This document shows positions 32,909 to 41,131 of a stretch of 41,131 nt of DNA, one piece after another (the stretch's first letter is position 1; each line of letters begins with the position of its first letter). The DNA is from Gammaproteobacteria bacterium. Its GTDB lineage: Bacteria > Pseudomonadota > Gammaproteobacteria > UBA9214. Under the pieces are notes generated by a model, which made no database searches, was not told where the DNA came from, and saw only the letters and a list, made by a program, of their open reading frames with translations. The stretch spans positions 1 through 41,131 of the forward strand of contig DAOVVG010000001.1 in NCBI GenBank assembly GCA_030632175.1. Direction: 5' to 3'. Position numbers and translations under genes: made by a program.

Positions 32909-34270
32909 ATGACTGAGACAGCAGACACACATACCACCAGTAGCCGCCGGCTGGAATTGCTGACCGAGGCGCTCGACTCGGGTGCCGCCAGCCAGATCAG
33001 CAATCTGCTCTCCAACCTGCATTCAGCCGAGATTGCCGACCTGCTGGAATCCTTCCCGCACGGGCCGCGCGAGATACTCTGGGGCCTGGTTCAGCCTGAC
33101 GACCACGGCGAGACGCTGGTGCATCTGAATGACGAGGTACGCGCCGGTCTCATCGATGAAATGAACACCGATGACCTGGTTGCCGCCACGGAAGGCCTCG
33201 ATGCCGACGACCTTGCCGACCTGATCAAGGACCTGCCGGGCGCTGTCATCCAGGAAATCCTGCGCTCCATGGACAAGCAGAACCGCGAGCGACTGGTCTC
33301 GGTGCTGCACTACCCGGAGGACACCGCCGGCGGCCTGATGAACGTCGATACCGTGACAGTACGCGCCGACGTCACCCTGGACGTGGTACTGCGCTACCTG
33401 CGCCTGCATATCGACATTCCGGACAACACTGATAATTTGATCGTGGTTGACCGCAACGACAACTACAAGGGCATACTGCCACTGACCCGGCTGTTGACCA
33501 ATGACCCGGACCTGCTGGTTGCCAGAGTCATGGACCGCGACACCTCTGCCATTAACGCCAATATGGCTGACACCGAGGTTGCCCGCCTGTTCGAAACCCA
33601 CGACCTGGTGTCGGCAGCGGTGGTCAGCGAGGAAGGCAAGCTGCTGGGACGTATTACCATTGATGACGTGGTTGACGTTATTCGTGAAGACGCAGACCAC
33701 TCCCTGTTGCGACTCGCCGGCCTGGATGAGGAAGACGATACCTTCGCACCGGTCGTCAAGAGTGCACGGCGGCGCGCCGTCTGGCTGGGCATTAATCTGT
33801 TTACCGCGCTGCTTGCCTCATGGGTGATCGGACTGTTTCAGGCGACGCTGGAACAGGTGGTTGCACTGGCGGTACTCATGCCCATCGTGGCAAGCATGGG
33901 TGGCATTGCCGGCAGCCAGACACTGATTATTGTCATCCGCGGCATGGCCCTTGGCCAGATTGGCAGCTCCAATACCCGCTGGCTGATGTACAAGGAACTG
34001 GCAGTAAGCGCACTTAACGGCATTGGCTGGGCAGTTGTGGTTGCCGTGATCGCGGCCAGCTGGTTTCAGGATCGCACCATCGGCATCATTATTGGCGCCG
34101 CCCTGATCATTAACCTGATCATTGCGGCCATCGCCGGTCTCAGCATTCCCCTGTTGCTGAAAACAATAAATGTTGACCCGGCTCATGCCGGCACCGTATT
34201 GCTAACCACCGTAACTGACGTGGTTGGATTTATGGTTTTTCTGGGACTGGGAACAATCTTCCTGATGTAG
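32909..34270 (+). CDS. mgtE: MgtE-family magnesium transporter
   Basis: The 453-residue protein has an N-terminal acidic superhelical domain (about 10-135), two CBS domains (about 140-260) with the TAGGLMN motif, and five membrane helices (about 285-453) with motifs PIVASMGGIAGSQTL and a VGFMVFLGLGTIFL C-terminus. MgtE closes at high cytosolic magnesium through the N and CBS domains. It is convergent with pmbA (8 bp), 99 bp after ptsI. Confidence 0.96.
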   Translation: MTETADTHTTSSRRLELLTEALDSGAASQISNLLSNLHSAEIADLLESFPHGPREILWGLVQPDDHGETLVHLNDEVRAGLIDEMNTDDLVAATEGLDADDLADLIKDLPGAVIQEILRSMDKQNRERLVSVLHYPEDTAGGLMNVDTVTVRADVTLDVVLRYLRLHIDIPDNTDNLIVVDRNDNYKGILPLTRLLTNDPDLLVARVMDRDTSAINANMADTEVARLFETHDLVSAAVVSEEGKLLGRITIDDVVDVIREDADHSLLRLAGLDEEDDTFAPVVKSARRRAVWLGINLFTALLASWVIGLFQATLEQVVALAVLMPIVASMGGIAGSQTLIIVIRGMALGQIGSSNTRWLMYKELAVSALNGIGWAVVVAVIAASWFQDRTIGIIIGAALIINLIIAAIAGLSIPLLLKTINVDPAHAGTVLLTTVTDVVGFMVFLGLGTIFLM

Positions 34271-34278
34271 ACGCCGCC

Positions 34279-35637
34279 TCAGGCACCGGCCACCATCATC
34301 TGTTCAATCAATACCGATCCGGTACGTGTGTTACCACGCAGGTCGACGTCATTGCCAACCTCAACAATATTCATGAACATGTCTTTCAGGTTACCTGCCA
34401 CGGTAATCTCGTCGACCGGATATTGAATCTCACCGCCCTCAACCCAGTAACCGGCAGCACCGCGTGAATAATCACCGGTGACATTGTTGACACCGAAACC
34501 GATCAGTTCGGTCACCAGCAAACCGCTATCCATGCTGCGCAGCAACCCTTGCAGGTCCTTGTCACCCGGTTCGATGGTAAGGTTACGTACACCACCGGCA
34601 TTACCGGTTGTCTGCATACCCAGCCGGCGTGCCGCGTAACTGTTCAGCACATAACCCTGCAGAATGCCATCTGTGACAATATCGCGTGACCGGGTAGCCA
34701 CACCCTCACCGTCATAGGGCGCGCTACCCAACCCCTTCAGTAGCAACGGCTGTTCATGGATGCGCATAAAATCCGGAAATACCGGTTTACCGAGAGAATC
34801 CAGCAGAAAGCTGGCCTTGCGATACAGACTGCTGCCACTGACAGCGTTTATGAAATGGCCAAACAGGCTGCCGGCAATGTCCGCCGCATAGATCACGGGT
34901 ACCTCACGGGTGGACAGGGACTGCGTGCCAAGCCGCCGCACCGTGCGCTCACCGGCAATGCGTCCCACTTCAGCAGCCGGCATCAAATCCGCCTTGTCAC
35001 GCGCAGACCATGACCAGAAATCCCGCTGCATCTCCTCTTCCTGCTTGCCGATAACCGCACAGCTGAGACTGTGATAACTGCTCTTGTAGCCCGCCATAAA
35101 ACCATGGGTATTGGCCTTCACCCGCATGCCGGCATTGGTAAACACCGTTCCTCCTTCAGAATTCTCGATGCGCGGGTCCACCTGACGGGCGGCATCCTCG
35201 GTCTCGGTGGCCAGTTCAATTGCCTGCTCGGCAGTGATATTCCAGGGATGGTACAGATCAAGGTCCGGGATCGTGGTCGCAAGCAGTTTCGGATCAGCCA
35301 GCCCGGCATACTCATCCTTGCTGGTATAGCGGGCAATATCGCAGGCTGCCTTCACGGTGGCTGCCAGGCTCTCCGGTGCAAAGTCCGCAGTACTGGCAGA
35401 ACCCTTGCATTTATCAAAGTACACGGTCAACCCGAGCGCGCGATCACGGTTGTACTCGAGCGTTTCAGTCTCGCCGAGCCGCACAGTCACTGAAAGGCCC
35501 GCGTCTATACTGACACCCGCCTCCACCTCATCAGCACCCTGCTGTTGCGCCTGCGCTATTAAATCCTGCACTATATCCTCAAGCCGGGACTGCTCGGGAA
35601 ACGGTGATTCCTGCTCACTTGTCTGTATGTCTGGCAT
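34279..35637 (-). CDS. pmbA: PmbA/TldE metalloprotease subunit
   Basis: The 452-residue protein matches PmbA (TldE), which works with TldD in the processing of peptides such as microcins and CcdA. Features include the N-terminal EVEAGVSIDAGLSVTVRLGETE, the YAADIAGSLFGHFINAVSG region, and C-terminal YSRGAAGYWVEGGEIQYPV. PmbA itself lacks the HExxH zinc motif; TldD is not in this window. It is divergent from darP, the widespread yjgA-pmbA neighbour pair. Confidence 0.95.
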   Translation of the reverse strand: MPDIQTSEQESPFPEQSRLEDIVQDLIAQAQQQGADEVEAGVSIDAGLSVTVRLGETETLEYNRDRALGLTVYFDKCKGSASTADFAPESLAATVKAACDIARYTSKDEYAGLADPKLLATTIPDLDLYHPWNITAEQAIELATETEDAARQVDPRIENSEGGTVFTNAGMRVKANTHGFMAGYKSSYHSLSCAVIGKQEEEMQRDFWSWSARDKADLMPAAEVGRIAGERTVRRLGTQSLSTREVPVIYAADIAGSLFGHFINAVSGSSLYRKASFLLDSLGKPVFPDFMRIHEQPLLLKGLGSAPYDGEGVATRSRDIVTDGILQGYVLNSYAARRLGMQTTGNAGGVRNLTIEPGDKDLQGLLRSMDSGLLVTELIGFGVNNVTGDYSRGAAGYWVEGGEIQYPVDEITVAGNLKDMFMNIVEVGNDVDLRGNTRTGSVLIEQMMVAGA

Positions 35638-35749
35638 AGTATTTCCTTGTTAGGGAGCAACGATTCTACCGGTCACGCGGGTAGCGGACAAATCAGGCAG
35701 AATTCACCGATACACCCTGGAAAACAGCATAAAGGACAATCTGCAACAG

Positions 35750-36253
35750 ATGGAAGAAGACGACCAGCCCGAAATCAGCAAGTCACAGCGCAAGCGTGAC
35801 ATGGATGAACTGAAAAAGCTCGGTATCGAGTTGCTTGAGTTCAGTGATGACGCACTGCGTCAGCTGATAATGTCTGATGTGTTACTGGAAGCGCTGCGCA
35901 CCGCCAGGCGCATCACCTCAAACAGTGCGCGCAAGCGGCAGATGCAATACATCGGCAAGCTGCTGAAGGACGTTGACGCCGCACCACTGCACGAGGCGGT
36001 AGCTGTCCGCAACCACCAGCATGCTACCCACACACGGGAATTCCACCAGATTGAGGCACTGCGCGACAAACTGATCAGGGATGGCGACAATGCGCTGCCG
36101 GAGGTGCTGGCATTGTTTCCACGCTGCGACCGACAGTACCTGCGCAAACTGATCAGGCAGGCCCGCAATGAACAGGAAACAAAGCAGCCACCGCGTGCCT
36201 CGCGGCTACTGTTTCGCCACCTGCGTGAGCTGCAGGAAGAACCGGATTACTAG
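35750..36253 (+). CDS. darP: DarP/YjgA ribosome-associated assembly factor
   Basis: The 167-residue protein belongs to the DUF615 family (YjgA, renamed DarP), a 50S maturation factor. The KSQRKRDMDELKKLGIELLE start and KRQMQYIGKLLKDVD middle segment are family features, and the charged helical C-terminus ends FRHLRELQEE. It is divergent from pmbA, 112 bp apart. The following gap (36254-36345) holds an A-rich run but no hairpin. Confidence 0.95.
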   Translation: MEEDDQPEISKSQRKRDMDELKKLGIELLEFSDDALRQLIMSDVLLEALRTARRITSNSARKRQMQYIGKLLKDVDAAPLHEAVAVRNHQHATHTREFHQIEALRDKLIRDGDNALPEVLALFPRCDRQYLRKLIRQARNEQETKQPPRASRLLFRHLRELQEEPDY

Positions 36254-36345
36254 CCCTGCCCGTGCGCAAGGTGCTGATGTGCAATCAGAAACAAATGCAC
36301 AGCCTGTGCTGCAACAGAAGCTACAGCCGCACAAAAAAAAATAAT

Positions 36346-37950
36346 TCAGTGCGAAGACGGTGGCAGGGTAAACAGCTCCTGTGGCGTACTGACGCCACGC
36401 AGTGTGTGCACACCGAGCGACACAAGGTCATCCGGAAAGTGCCCGGCAAACTCGTCTGAAATAAGGATGGTTTGGCCGAGTTTCTTGCACATGCTTTCAA
36501 TGCGCGAGGCTTCATTCACGGCCGAACCAATAACGGTAAAATCAAGCCGCCCCAGGGTGCCGATATTGCCGTACATCAAATTACCGATGTGCATGCCCAC
36601 CCCGAAACCGATCGCCTTTGCACCCCGCGCCGCACCCTGTTGATTAATGACAGCGATACGCCGTTGCGCATCCTGCGCGGCTTCAATCGCATGGCCGGCC
36701 GCTTCCGGGCTGTCAGGGTCCTCTATCGGAAAAATAGCCAGCACCGCATCACCGATAAACTTCAGCACTTCGCCGCCATGATCAAGCACGGCACCCGCCA
36801 TACAGTCGAAGAACTGGTTCAGCATTTCCAGATATTCTTCACGCATCAGTGATTCGGAGAGCGAAGTGGAATCACGCAGGTCACAGAACCAGATGACCGC
36901 ATGGATATTTTCACCATCGCCGCGCTTGATCGATCCTTCCAGCACGCGTTGCCCGGTATGCTTCCCCAAATAAGTGTCCAGCAGGGTAATAGCCGTACGC
37001 CGCAACGCATGCACCTCGAACAGGCGACTCAACACCGGCAGAATCTCGTATAACTGACCCAGTTCATCGGTTGAAAAACCACCTGAGCGATCCGAGACCA
37101 GGGTAATAATATTAATCTGGCCATCCGAAAATAACAGTGGCATGGCCACATAATCGGTAGCACCCCTGGCATGCAGATCCTTGAGAATCGGGAAATCAAA
37201 CTGACGTCCGTCCCCTTCGATGGTACGTCGCACCCCACCGGCACCGTCCAGAATGGAAGCATACGGACCCTCCTTGTGTTCCCGCGTCTCCAGCACATCA
37301 TGTGCCGCACCAAATATTTCTACCTCGCCAGAATCTCGCCACCACGTGTAACTGGTCGCAAACAATTGTGGATGCAGTGTGCGAATCAATAACTGCAAAC
37401 GCCAGATCGGTACCCCGGCAGCAAACAGGCAATCGGCCAACTGGTGCACCAGTTCACGCACAGAGGTCGCATTCCAGGCATCACTCAATAACCAGTCAGT
37501 AAAAACATTCAGGTTGGACGGGGTAGTGTCCTGCAACTGCTCCAGAACCTGCTGCTCATCTTCGTACCATGCCTCCATGGCACTCCAGGTGAACGCAAGG
37601 TAACCTTGTATGTCCTTTGCCTCATCCAGCGGATTCTCGTATGCCCACACCGCATTATCCGCAAGCTGATTACCGACCTCAATGGTCCAGTACGAGGCAT
37701 TACCCTTGAACGGGCAATGGGTACGGTGTTCGGTGCGCTGCAAATATTCCATGCGCACATCTTTTCGCGGGAAGTAATAGACAGGTGGCAAACGGGTTTC
37801 ATACAGGATCACGGCATCTGTGCTGTCGGCAATCGTCACACCGGCAAACACAACCCGTACCCGTTTGCCGGCCGGCTGCACGACGACCCGATAGCTGGCC
37901 CCGGCTTTGCCCTTTGATGCGGTTACAGAATTTGTAGCTGACTCGTCCAT
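36346..37950 (-). CDS. DUF427 domain fused to a class III adenylate/guanylate cyclase
   Basis: The 534-residue protein carries, in order, a DUF427 domain (about 20-125; ADSTDAVILYETRLPPVYYF, HCPFKGNASYW, AYENP), a helical and GAF-like sensor region (145-320; LLIRTLHPQ, TDYVAMPL), and a class III cyclase domain (345-530). All six catalytic residues are visible: Asp357 and Asp401 (metals), Lys397 and Asp470 (base choice, as in adenylate cyclases), Asn479 and Arg483 (transition state). Adenylate cyclase activity is therefore likely. No transmembrane segment was seen, so it is cytoplasmic. The stop lies in DNA with an A/T run. It is on the same strand as the three genes ending at gltA. Confidence 0.85.
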   Translation of the reverse strand: MDESATNSVTASKGKAGASYRVVVQPAGKRVRVVFAGVTIADSTDAVILYETRLPPVYYFPRKDVRMEYLQRTEHRTHCPFKGNASYWTIEVGNQLADNAVWAYENPLDEAKDIQGYLAFTWSAMEAWYEDEQQVLEQLQDTTPSNLNVFTDWLLSDAWNATSVRELVHQLADCLFAAGVPIWRLQLLIRTLHPQLFATSYTWWRDSGEVEIFGAAHDVLETREHKEGPYASILDGAGGVRRTIEGDGRQFDFPILKDLHARGATDYVAMPLLFSDGQINIITLVSDRSGGFSTDELGQLYEILPVLSRLFEVHALRRTAITLLDTYLGKHTGQRVLEGSIKRGDGENIHAVIWFCDLRDSTSLSESLMREEYLEMLNQFFDCMAGAVLDHGGEVLKFIGDAVLAIFPIEDPDSPEAAGHAIEAAQDAQRRIAVINQQGAARGAKAIGFGVGMHIGNLMYGNIGTLGRLDFTVIGSAVNEASRIESMCKKLGQTILISDEFAGHFPDDLVSLGVHTLRGVSTPQELFTLPPSSH

Positions 37951-38003
37951 TTAGGAAGTATAGGTACCCGCTTTCACCGCGTATACCTCAAGCAGTAATG
38001 ACG

Positions 38004-38987
38004 TTAATGCACCTCTTTCAGTGCCTGCGCATACTCCGCCACAATGTCAGCCGCTGAGCGGATCTCCCGGATACCAGCAACACTCTTGCCCGCCTGGAAG
38101 ATATCCTTGTATTCCATACCCCGCAGGGACGCCCGCTTTAATTTCCAGATTGACTGCAACGAATAAAGCGTGCGCATCCAGTGCCTGGTTCTGCGCCCGC
38201 GCAACATCCATTTCGCCAACGCTCCCGCACGGGTCCCGACACTCTCGATATAGGGTGTGTTAATAACCGACACCGGCACACCGGATATTTTCTCGGACAA
38301 CACGATGTCCTGCTCACCGGCAGCGATGATGGCCTGTTTATAATCCGCATGCGCAGTACATTCTGTGGTCGCAATAAACCGGGTACCCAGCTGCGCCCCG
38401 GCGTAGCCCATGGCGAGCACCGCGGCGAACTCATCCGGCGTACCGATACCGCCGGCACATACCAGTGGTTTCCCCAGCGAACCGACATCATCCAGCAGGG
38501 CCTGTGATGACAACGTACCGGCATGCCCGCCCGCACGATTATTTACGCAGATAAAACCATCCACCCCGCCATCCAGCGCCTTCTCGGCCCATTGCCGGCT
38601 GGTAACATCGTGGTACACCGTCACGCCGGCCGGTTTGGCCCGGTTGACGACCCAGTCCGGCTTTCCCAGTGCAGTGACCAGAAACGGCACCTGTTCTTCC
38701 AGCGCGACATCCAGCCACCGGTGTACCCGTTGCAGGTACTGCTTCGAGCTGCTTTCAATAATCAGATTAACGCCGATCGGCTTGTTGGTCAGCGAGCGGA
38801 TATAACGCAGACCTTCCCTGAATTCATAGCCATGAACATAAGACAGACTTAGCGGCTGCACGATACCGATACCCCCCGCCTCCGATACCGCGGCCACCAG
38901 TTCCGGATTTGAACAGGGATACATGGCACCGCAGATCAGCGGCACCTCGATACCGAGTGTTGTACACAGCCCGGGCCGGGCCGACAT
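38004..38987 (-). CDS. Nitronate monooxygenase-like FMN protein
   Basis: The 327-residue FMN-dependent (beta/alpha)8 barrel belongs to the nitronate monooxygenase / 2-nitropropane dioxygenase group. It has VPLICGAMYPCSNPELVAAVSEAGGIGIVQ at the N-terminal end in sections, the catalytic His155 in NRAGGHAGTL, and the FMN-phosphate loop VCAGGIGTPDEFAAVL. The ATG at 38987 overlaps the upstream stop in TGATG, so 38987 was preferred over the longer frame to 39017. Substrate unknown. Confidence 0.88.
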   Translation of the reverse strand: MSARPGLCTTLGIEVPLICGAMYPCSNPELVAAVSEAGGIGIVQPLSLSYVHGYEFREGLRYIRSLTNKPIGVNLIIESSSKQYLQRVHRWLDVALEEQVPFLVTALGKPDWVVNRAKPAGVTVYHDVTSRQWAEKALDGGVDGFICVNNRAGGHAGTLSSQALLDDVGSLGKPLVCAGGIGTPDEFAAVLAMGYAGAQLGTRFIATTECTAHADYKQAIIAAGEQDIVLSEKISGVPVSVINTPYIESVGTRAGALAKWMLRGRRTRHWMRTLYSLQSIWKLKRASLRGMEYKDIFQAGKSVAGIREIRSAADIVAEYAQALKEVH

Positions 38988-39466
38988 CAGGCCGGTCTCT
39001 CCGGACCGATCAGCCACTGCGCCCTCGCCACCGTAACTATGTCACCGTCCACATTGCGAATCTCGCACAACACCTCGATTTCACGCTCGGCATTAGTGGC
39101 AGGAATTTCACAGCGGCACTCTGCAACCAGCACCCCGCGCGCCTTTTTCAGGTACTCGATATTGAATCCCGCAAGAATTCCGCGTGTGTCGTCGGGCAGA
39201 CTGTTCATCAGGGCCAGTCCACTGGCCATTTCACCGAGGTTTGCCAGCGCCATGGCATGTACTGAACTCAGGTGGTTACGCAGCTTGCGCCGGTCAGACA
39301 AGCGCACCACGCTGTGACCGGGTTCCAGCACTTCGATACGCGCGCCCAGCGTACCTGTGTAGGGTACAAATCTGCCCAGCAGCCAGCTGAACAGCCGCTT
39401 GCCACCCGGGATTCCCTGCAGCCGCTGCCAGTGCTTGCGCAGTTCCGGCCCTATTGAACGGGTCAC
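38987..39466 (-). CDS. DUF4442-type hotdog-fold protein (putative thioesterase)
   Basis: The 159-residue protein has the DUF4442/PaaI-like hotdog thioesterase pattern: a helix-rich start, LRNHLSSVHAMALANLGEMASGLALM as the hotdog helix, and YLKKARGVLVAECRCEIP followed by VARAQWLIG strands. The start is GTG. Translationally coupled to the flavoprotein downstream (TGATG). It is 27 bp from the gltA stop. Whether it is an active thioesterase is not known. Confidence 0.82.
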   Translation of the reverse strand: MTRSIGPELRKHWQRLQGIPGGKRLFSWLLGRFVPYTGTLGARIEVLEPGHSVVRLSDRRKLRNHLSSVHAMALANLGEMASGLALMNSLPDDTRGILAGFNIEYLKKARGVLVAECRCEIPATNAEREIEVLCEIRNVDGDIVTVARAQWLIGPERPA

Positions 39467-39493
39467 AGGCCGAAGGCCCGCCTGCTGTTGACC

Positions 39494-40780
39494 TCAGCCC
39501 TTGAGCAGGGAAACATAGTTTGTCTCCGGGTTGCCCGTGTAAATCTGCCGCGGGCGTGCAATACGCGAACTTGAAGACTCATTCTGCTCTGCCCAGTGCG
39601 CGATCCAGCCGGGCAAGCGGCCAATGGCAAAGATTACCGTAAACATGTTCACCGGTATGCCGATGGCACGCAGAATAATTCCGCTGTAGAAGTCCACGTT
39701 CGGATACAGATTTCGTTCTACGAAGTAACTGTCACCCAGGGTAATTTCTTCCAGCTTGCGTGCGATGTTGAGCAGCGGGTCATCTGTCTTCATGCGCTTG
39801 AACAGACGTTCGGCCATGCGCTGCAATACCATTGCGCGCGGATCGAAGTTCTTGTAAACACGGTGACCAAACCCCATCAGGCGCTCGCCACTCTCCTTGT
39901 CCTTGGCCCGGCGCACATATTCTTCCGGTGTCATCTGTCCTTGATGGATGTGATCCAGCATCTTCAGCACCTGCACATTCGCACCCCCGTGCAACGGCCC
40001 CCAAAGCGCACCCACCCCGGCCGCACAGGAGGTAAATAAATTAGCCTGGCTGGAGCCGACCATGCGTACGGTGGAGGTACTGCAGTTCTGTTCATGGTCC
40101 GCGTGCAGAATCAGCAACAGGTTCATCGCATCACGCGTATCCTTGTCGCAGATATATTCCTCATAGGGCTGGGAAAACATCATGTGCATGAAATTAGGCA
40201 CGTAGCGCAGTTTCGGGTCCGGATAAATCAGCGGCCTGCCAAGTGAACGGCGATAGGAATAGGCCGCAATCGTCCTGATTTTACTGATCAGGCGTGCCGC
40301 GACCGCCTCCAGCTGGGTAAGATCATCGACGTCCTGGAATTCAGGATGAAAACAGGATAGCGCGTTGATCATGGCCGACAGCGTCGCCATCGGTGGTGAG
40401 GAACGCGGAAACCCCTGAAAACTGTGTTTCATGGACTCGTCAATATTGGCGGTATGCGTGAGCAGGTCACTGAAGCGTGCATACTCCTCCGGGGTCGGCA
40501 ATTGCCCGAAGATCAGCAGCCAGGCCACCTCGACGAAATTGGGACTCTGTTCAAACTGTTCGATGGGGATACCGCGATAGCGCAAAATGCCCTTTTCTCC
40601 ATCGATGAAGGTAATTGCACTTTCACAGCTGCCGGTATTGCCATAGCCGGGGTCCAGACTGATCAGACCCGTTTGTGCGCGCAACTTGCTGATATCAACA
40701 GCACGCTCCCCCTCCGTTCCCTGAACAACCGGCAGGGTATGCTCCTTGCCATCAATCGTCAGCGTTACTGTGTCTGTCAT
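39494..40780 (-). CDS. gltA: Citrate synthase (type II)
   Basis: Condenses acetyl-CoA and oxaloacetate in the TCA cycle. The 428-residue protein is close to the ~427 of the hexameric, NADH-sensitive Gram-negative type. It has DPGYGNTGSCESAITFIDGEKG, the active-site region HADHEQNCSTSTVRMVGSS, and WGPLHGGANVQVLKML and MGFGHRVYKNFDPRA, all separate blocks. An AGGAG Shine-Dalgarno lies 8 nt before the ATG. It is upstream of the hotdog/NMO/cyclase genes on the same strand. Confidence 0.98.
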   Translation of the reverse strand: MTDTVTLTIDGKEHTLPVVQGTEGERAVDISKLRAQTGLISLDPGYGNTGSCESAITFIDGEKGILRYRGIPIEQFEQSPNFVEVAWLLIFGQLPTPEEYARFSDLLTHTANIDESMKHSFQGFPRSSPPMATLSAMINALSCFHPEFQDVDDLTQLEAVAARLISKIRTIAAYSYRRSLGRPLIYPDPKLRYVPNFMHMMFSQPYEEYICDKDTRDAMNLLLILHADHEQNCSTSTVRMVGSSQANLFTSCAAGVGALWGPLHGGANVQVLKMLDHIHQGQMTPEEYVRRAKDKESGERLMGFGHRVYKNFDPRAMVLQRMAERLFKRMKTDDPLLNIARKLEEITLGDSYFVERNLYPNVDFYSGIILRAIGIPVNMFTVIFAIGRLPGWIAHWAEQNESSSSRIARPRQIYTGNPETNYVSLLKG

Positions 40781-40800
40781 TACTGTTCTCCTGAAACAAA

Positions 40801-40821
40801 CCGGCTGAGCAAATTCAGCGG
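40801..40821 (-). terminator. Weak hairpin before gltA
   Basis: On the minus strand CC-GCTGA and TCAGC-c-GG pair around a 6-nt loop with a one-base bulge, followed by TTTGTTT. It could end the yqcC transcript or act in the gltA leader. The stem is short. Confidence 0.35.
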
Positions 40822-40891
40822 CCCTTCAATTCACCTTGATGAAATACATAATGCGCCATGGGAGTGCTGACCGAAAGCAGCCAGAACCCGG

Positions 40892-41131
40892 CTAGTGTCG
40901 TTTTACGCCCGACTGGATACTGATCAGGTCATCAAATCGCTTGATCTGCGACAGCAGCTTGCCAGCCGGAGGGTCTTGCTTGCGAAGCTGCTCCTGCGCA
41001 TAGACAAAAATCCCGCTTTTTGCCGGTAACGGTTTTCTATACTCCAGAATCTGTTTCATACGCGGCAAAAATATCCATTGCAGCCACTGTTCAAAGCTGA
41101 GGGTATCGATACAAAAAGGTTCTGAGCTGCT
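40892..41131 (-). CDS. yqcC: YqcC-family protein, 5' end outside window
   Basis: The 79 C-terminal residues in the window read SSSEPFCIDTLSFEQWLQWI and continue FLPRMKQIL, matching the YqcC (DUF446) conserved core EPFCxDTxxFxQWLQWxFxPRM. Family size is about 105-110 residues, so the N-terminal ~30 residues lie outside. The role of YqcC is unknown; in E. coli it sits beside truC. It ends 111 bp before gltA. Confidence 0.85.
   Translation of the reverse strand, partial: SSSEPFCIDTLSFEQWLQWIFLPRMKQILEYRKPLPAKSGIFVYAQEQLRKQDPPAGKLLSQIKRFDDLISIQSGVKRH

Noticed and set aside
36328..36345. T-rich run (minus strand) after the cyclase gene as a Rho-independent terminator
   Set aside because: There is a long A/T run but no GC-rich hairpin directly before it on either strand.

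Overview
The window is a chromosomal stretch of a Gram-negative gammaproteobacterium outside the Enterobacterales. Evidence for this is the Mla and Lpt envelope genes, KDO synthesis genes (kdsD, kdsC), a cytochrome bc1 operon linked to sspAB, a sigma-54 gene followed by hpf-ptsN-hprK-rapZ, and a short-form HisG. The gene order around mla-murA-his-degS and petABC-sspAB resembles Pseudomonas, while an HPr kinase beside an EIIA-Man/HPr/EI set is more like Chromatiales or Xanthomonadales relatives. I cannot name the genus. Gene density is high and almost every gene is an intact housekeeping or envelope gene. No phage, insertion sequence, CRISPR array, rRNA or tRNA was seen.

Layout. (1) 1-5816: guaA (3' end beyond the window) and guaB on the minus strand, with a good guaB promoter, then divergent xseA, a LytM/M23 peptidase and a coupled 74-residue protein of unknown function. 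(2) 5961-8052: a macro-domain protein divergent from an unusual HTH-ferredoxin-flavin reductase fusion. (3) 8061-12729: sspB, sspA and the bc1 complex genes petC, petB, petA, plus a Nif3/YbgI-family gene, all on the minus strand. (4) 12786-13976: a DegS/AlgW-type protease. (5) 14043-21560, minus strand: mlaF-mlaE-mlaD-mlaB-ibaG-murA-hisG-hisD-hisC. The mlaC gene normally found between mlaD and mlaB is absent. (6) 21772-34270, plus strand: yrbG-kdsD-kdsC-lptC-lptA-lptB-rpoN-hpf-ptsN-hprK-rapZ-EIIA(Man)-HPr-EI-mgtE, a dense and largely overlapping set joining lipopolysaccharide transport to a regulatory phosphotransferase system. (7) 34279-41131: pmbA, divergent darP, then on the minus strand gltA, a hotdog-fold protein, a nitronate-monooxygenase-like flavoprotein and a DUF427-adenylate cyclase fusion, and at the edge a partial yqcC.

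How the genes work together. The PTS cluster contains every phosphotransfer step (EI His195, HPr His15, EIIA-Ntr His67, EIIA-Man His10) and an HPr kinase whose target Ser46 is present, but no sugar permease. It therefore looks purely regulatory and sits directly behind rpoN. The kds and lpt genes make and export lipopolysaccharide, and the mla genes maintain outer-membrane lipid asymmetry.

The non-coding DNA holds two families of dispersed repeats. One is REP/REPIN-like, in three paired copies at 5816, 16771 and 17562, occurring in two opposite arm arrangements. The other is a longer composite repeat at 1461, 4531, 15160 and 15390, two copies of which form an inverted pair around guaB-xseA. 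A promoter region upstream of rpoN matches both sigma-70 and sigma-54 consensus sequences. The strongest candidates for something unusual are the HTH-[2Fe-2S]-reductase fusion with eroded flavin-binding motifs, the DUF427-cyclase fusion, the loss of mlaC, and the repeat families. I did not find a clearly novel multi-gene defence or mobile system.
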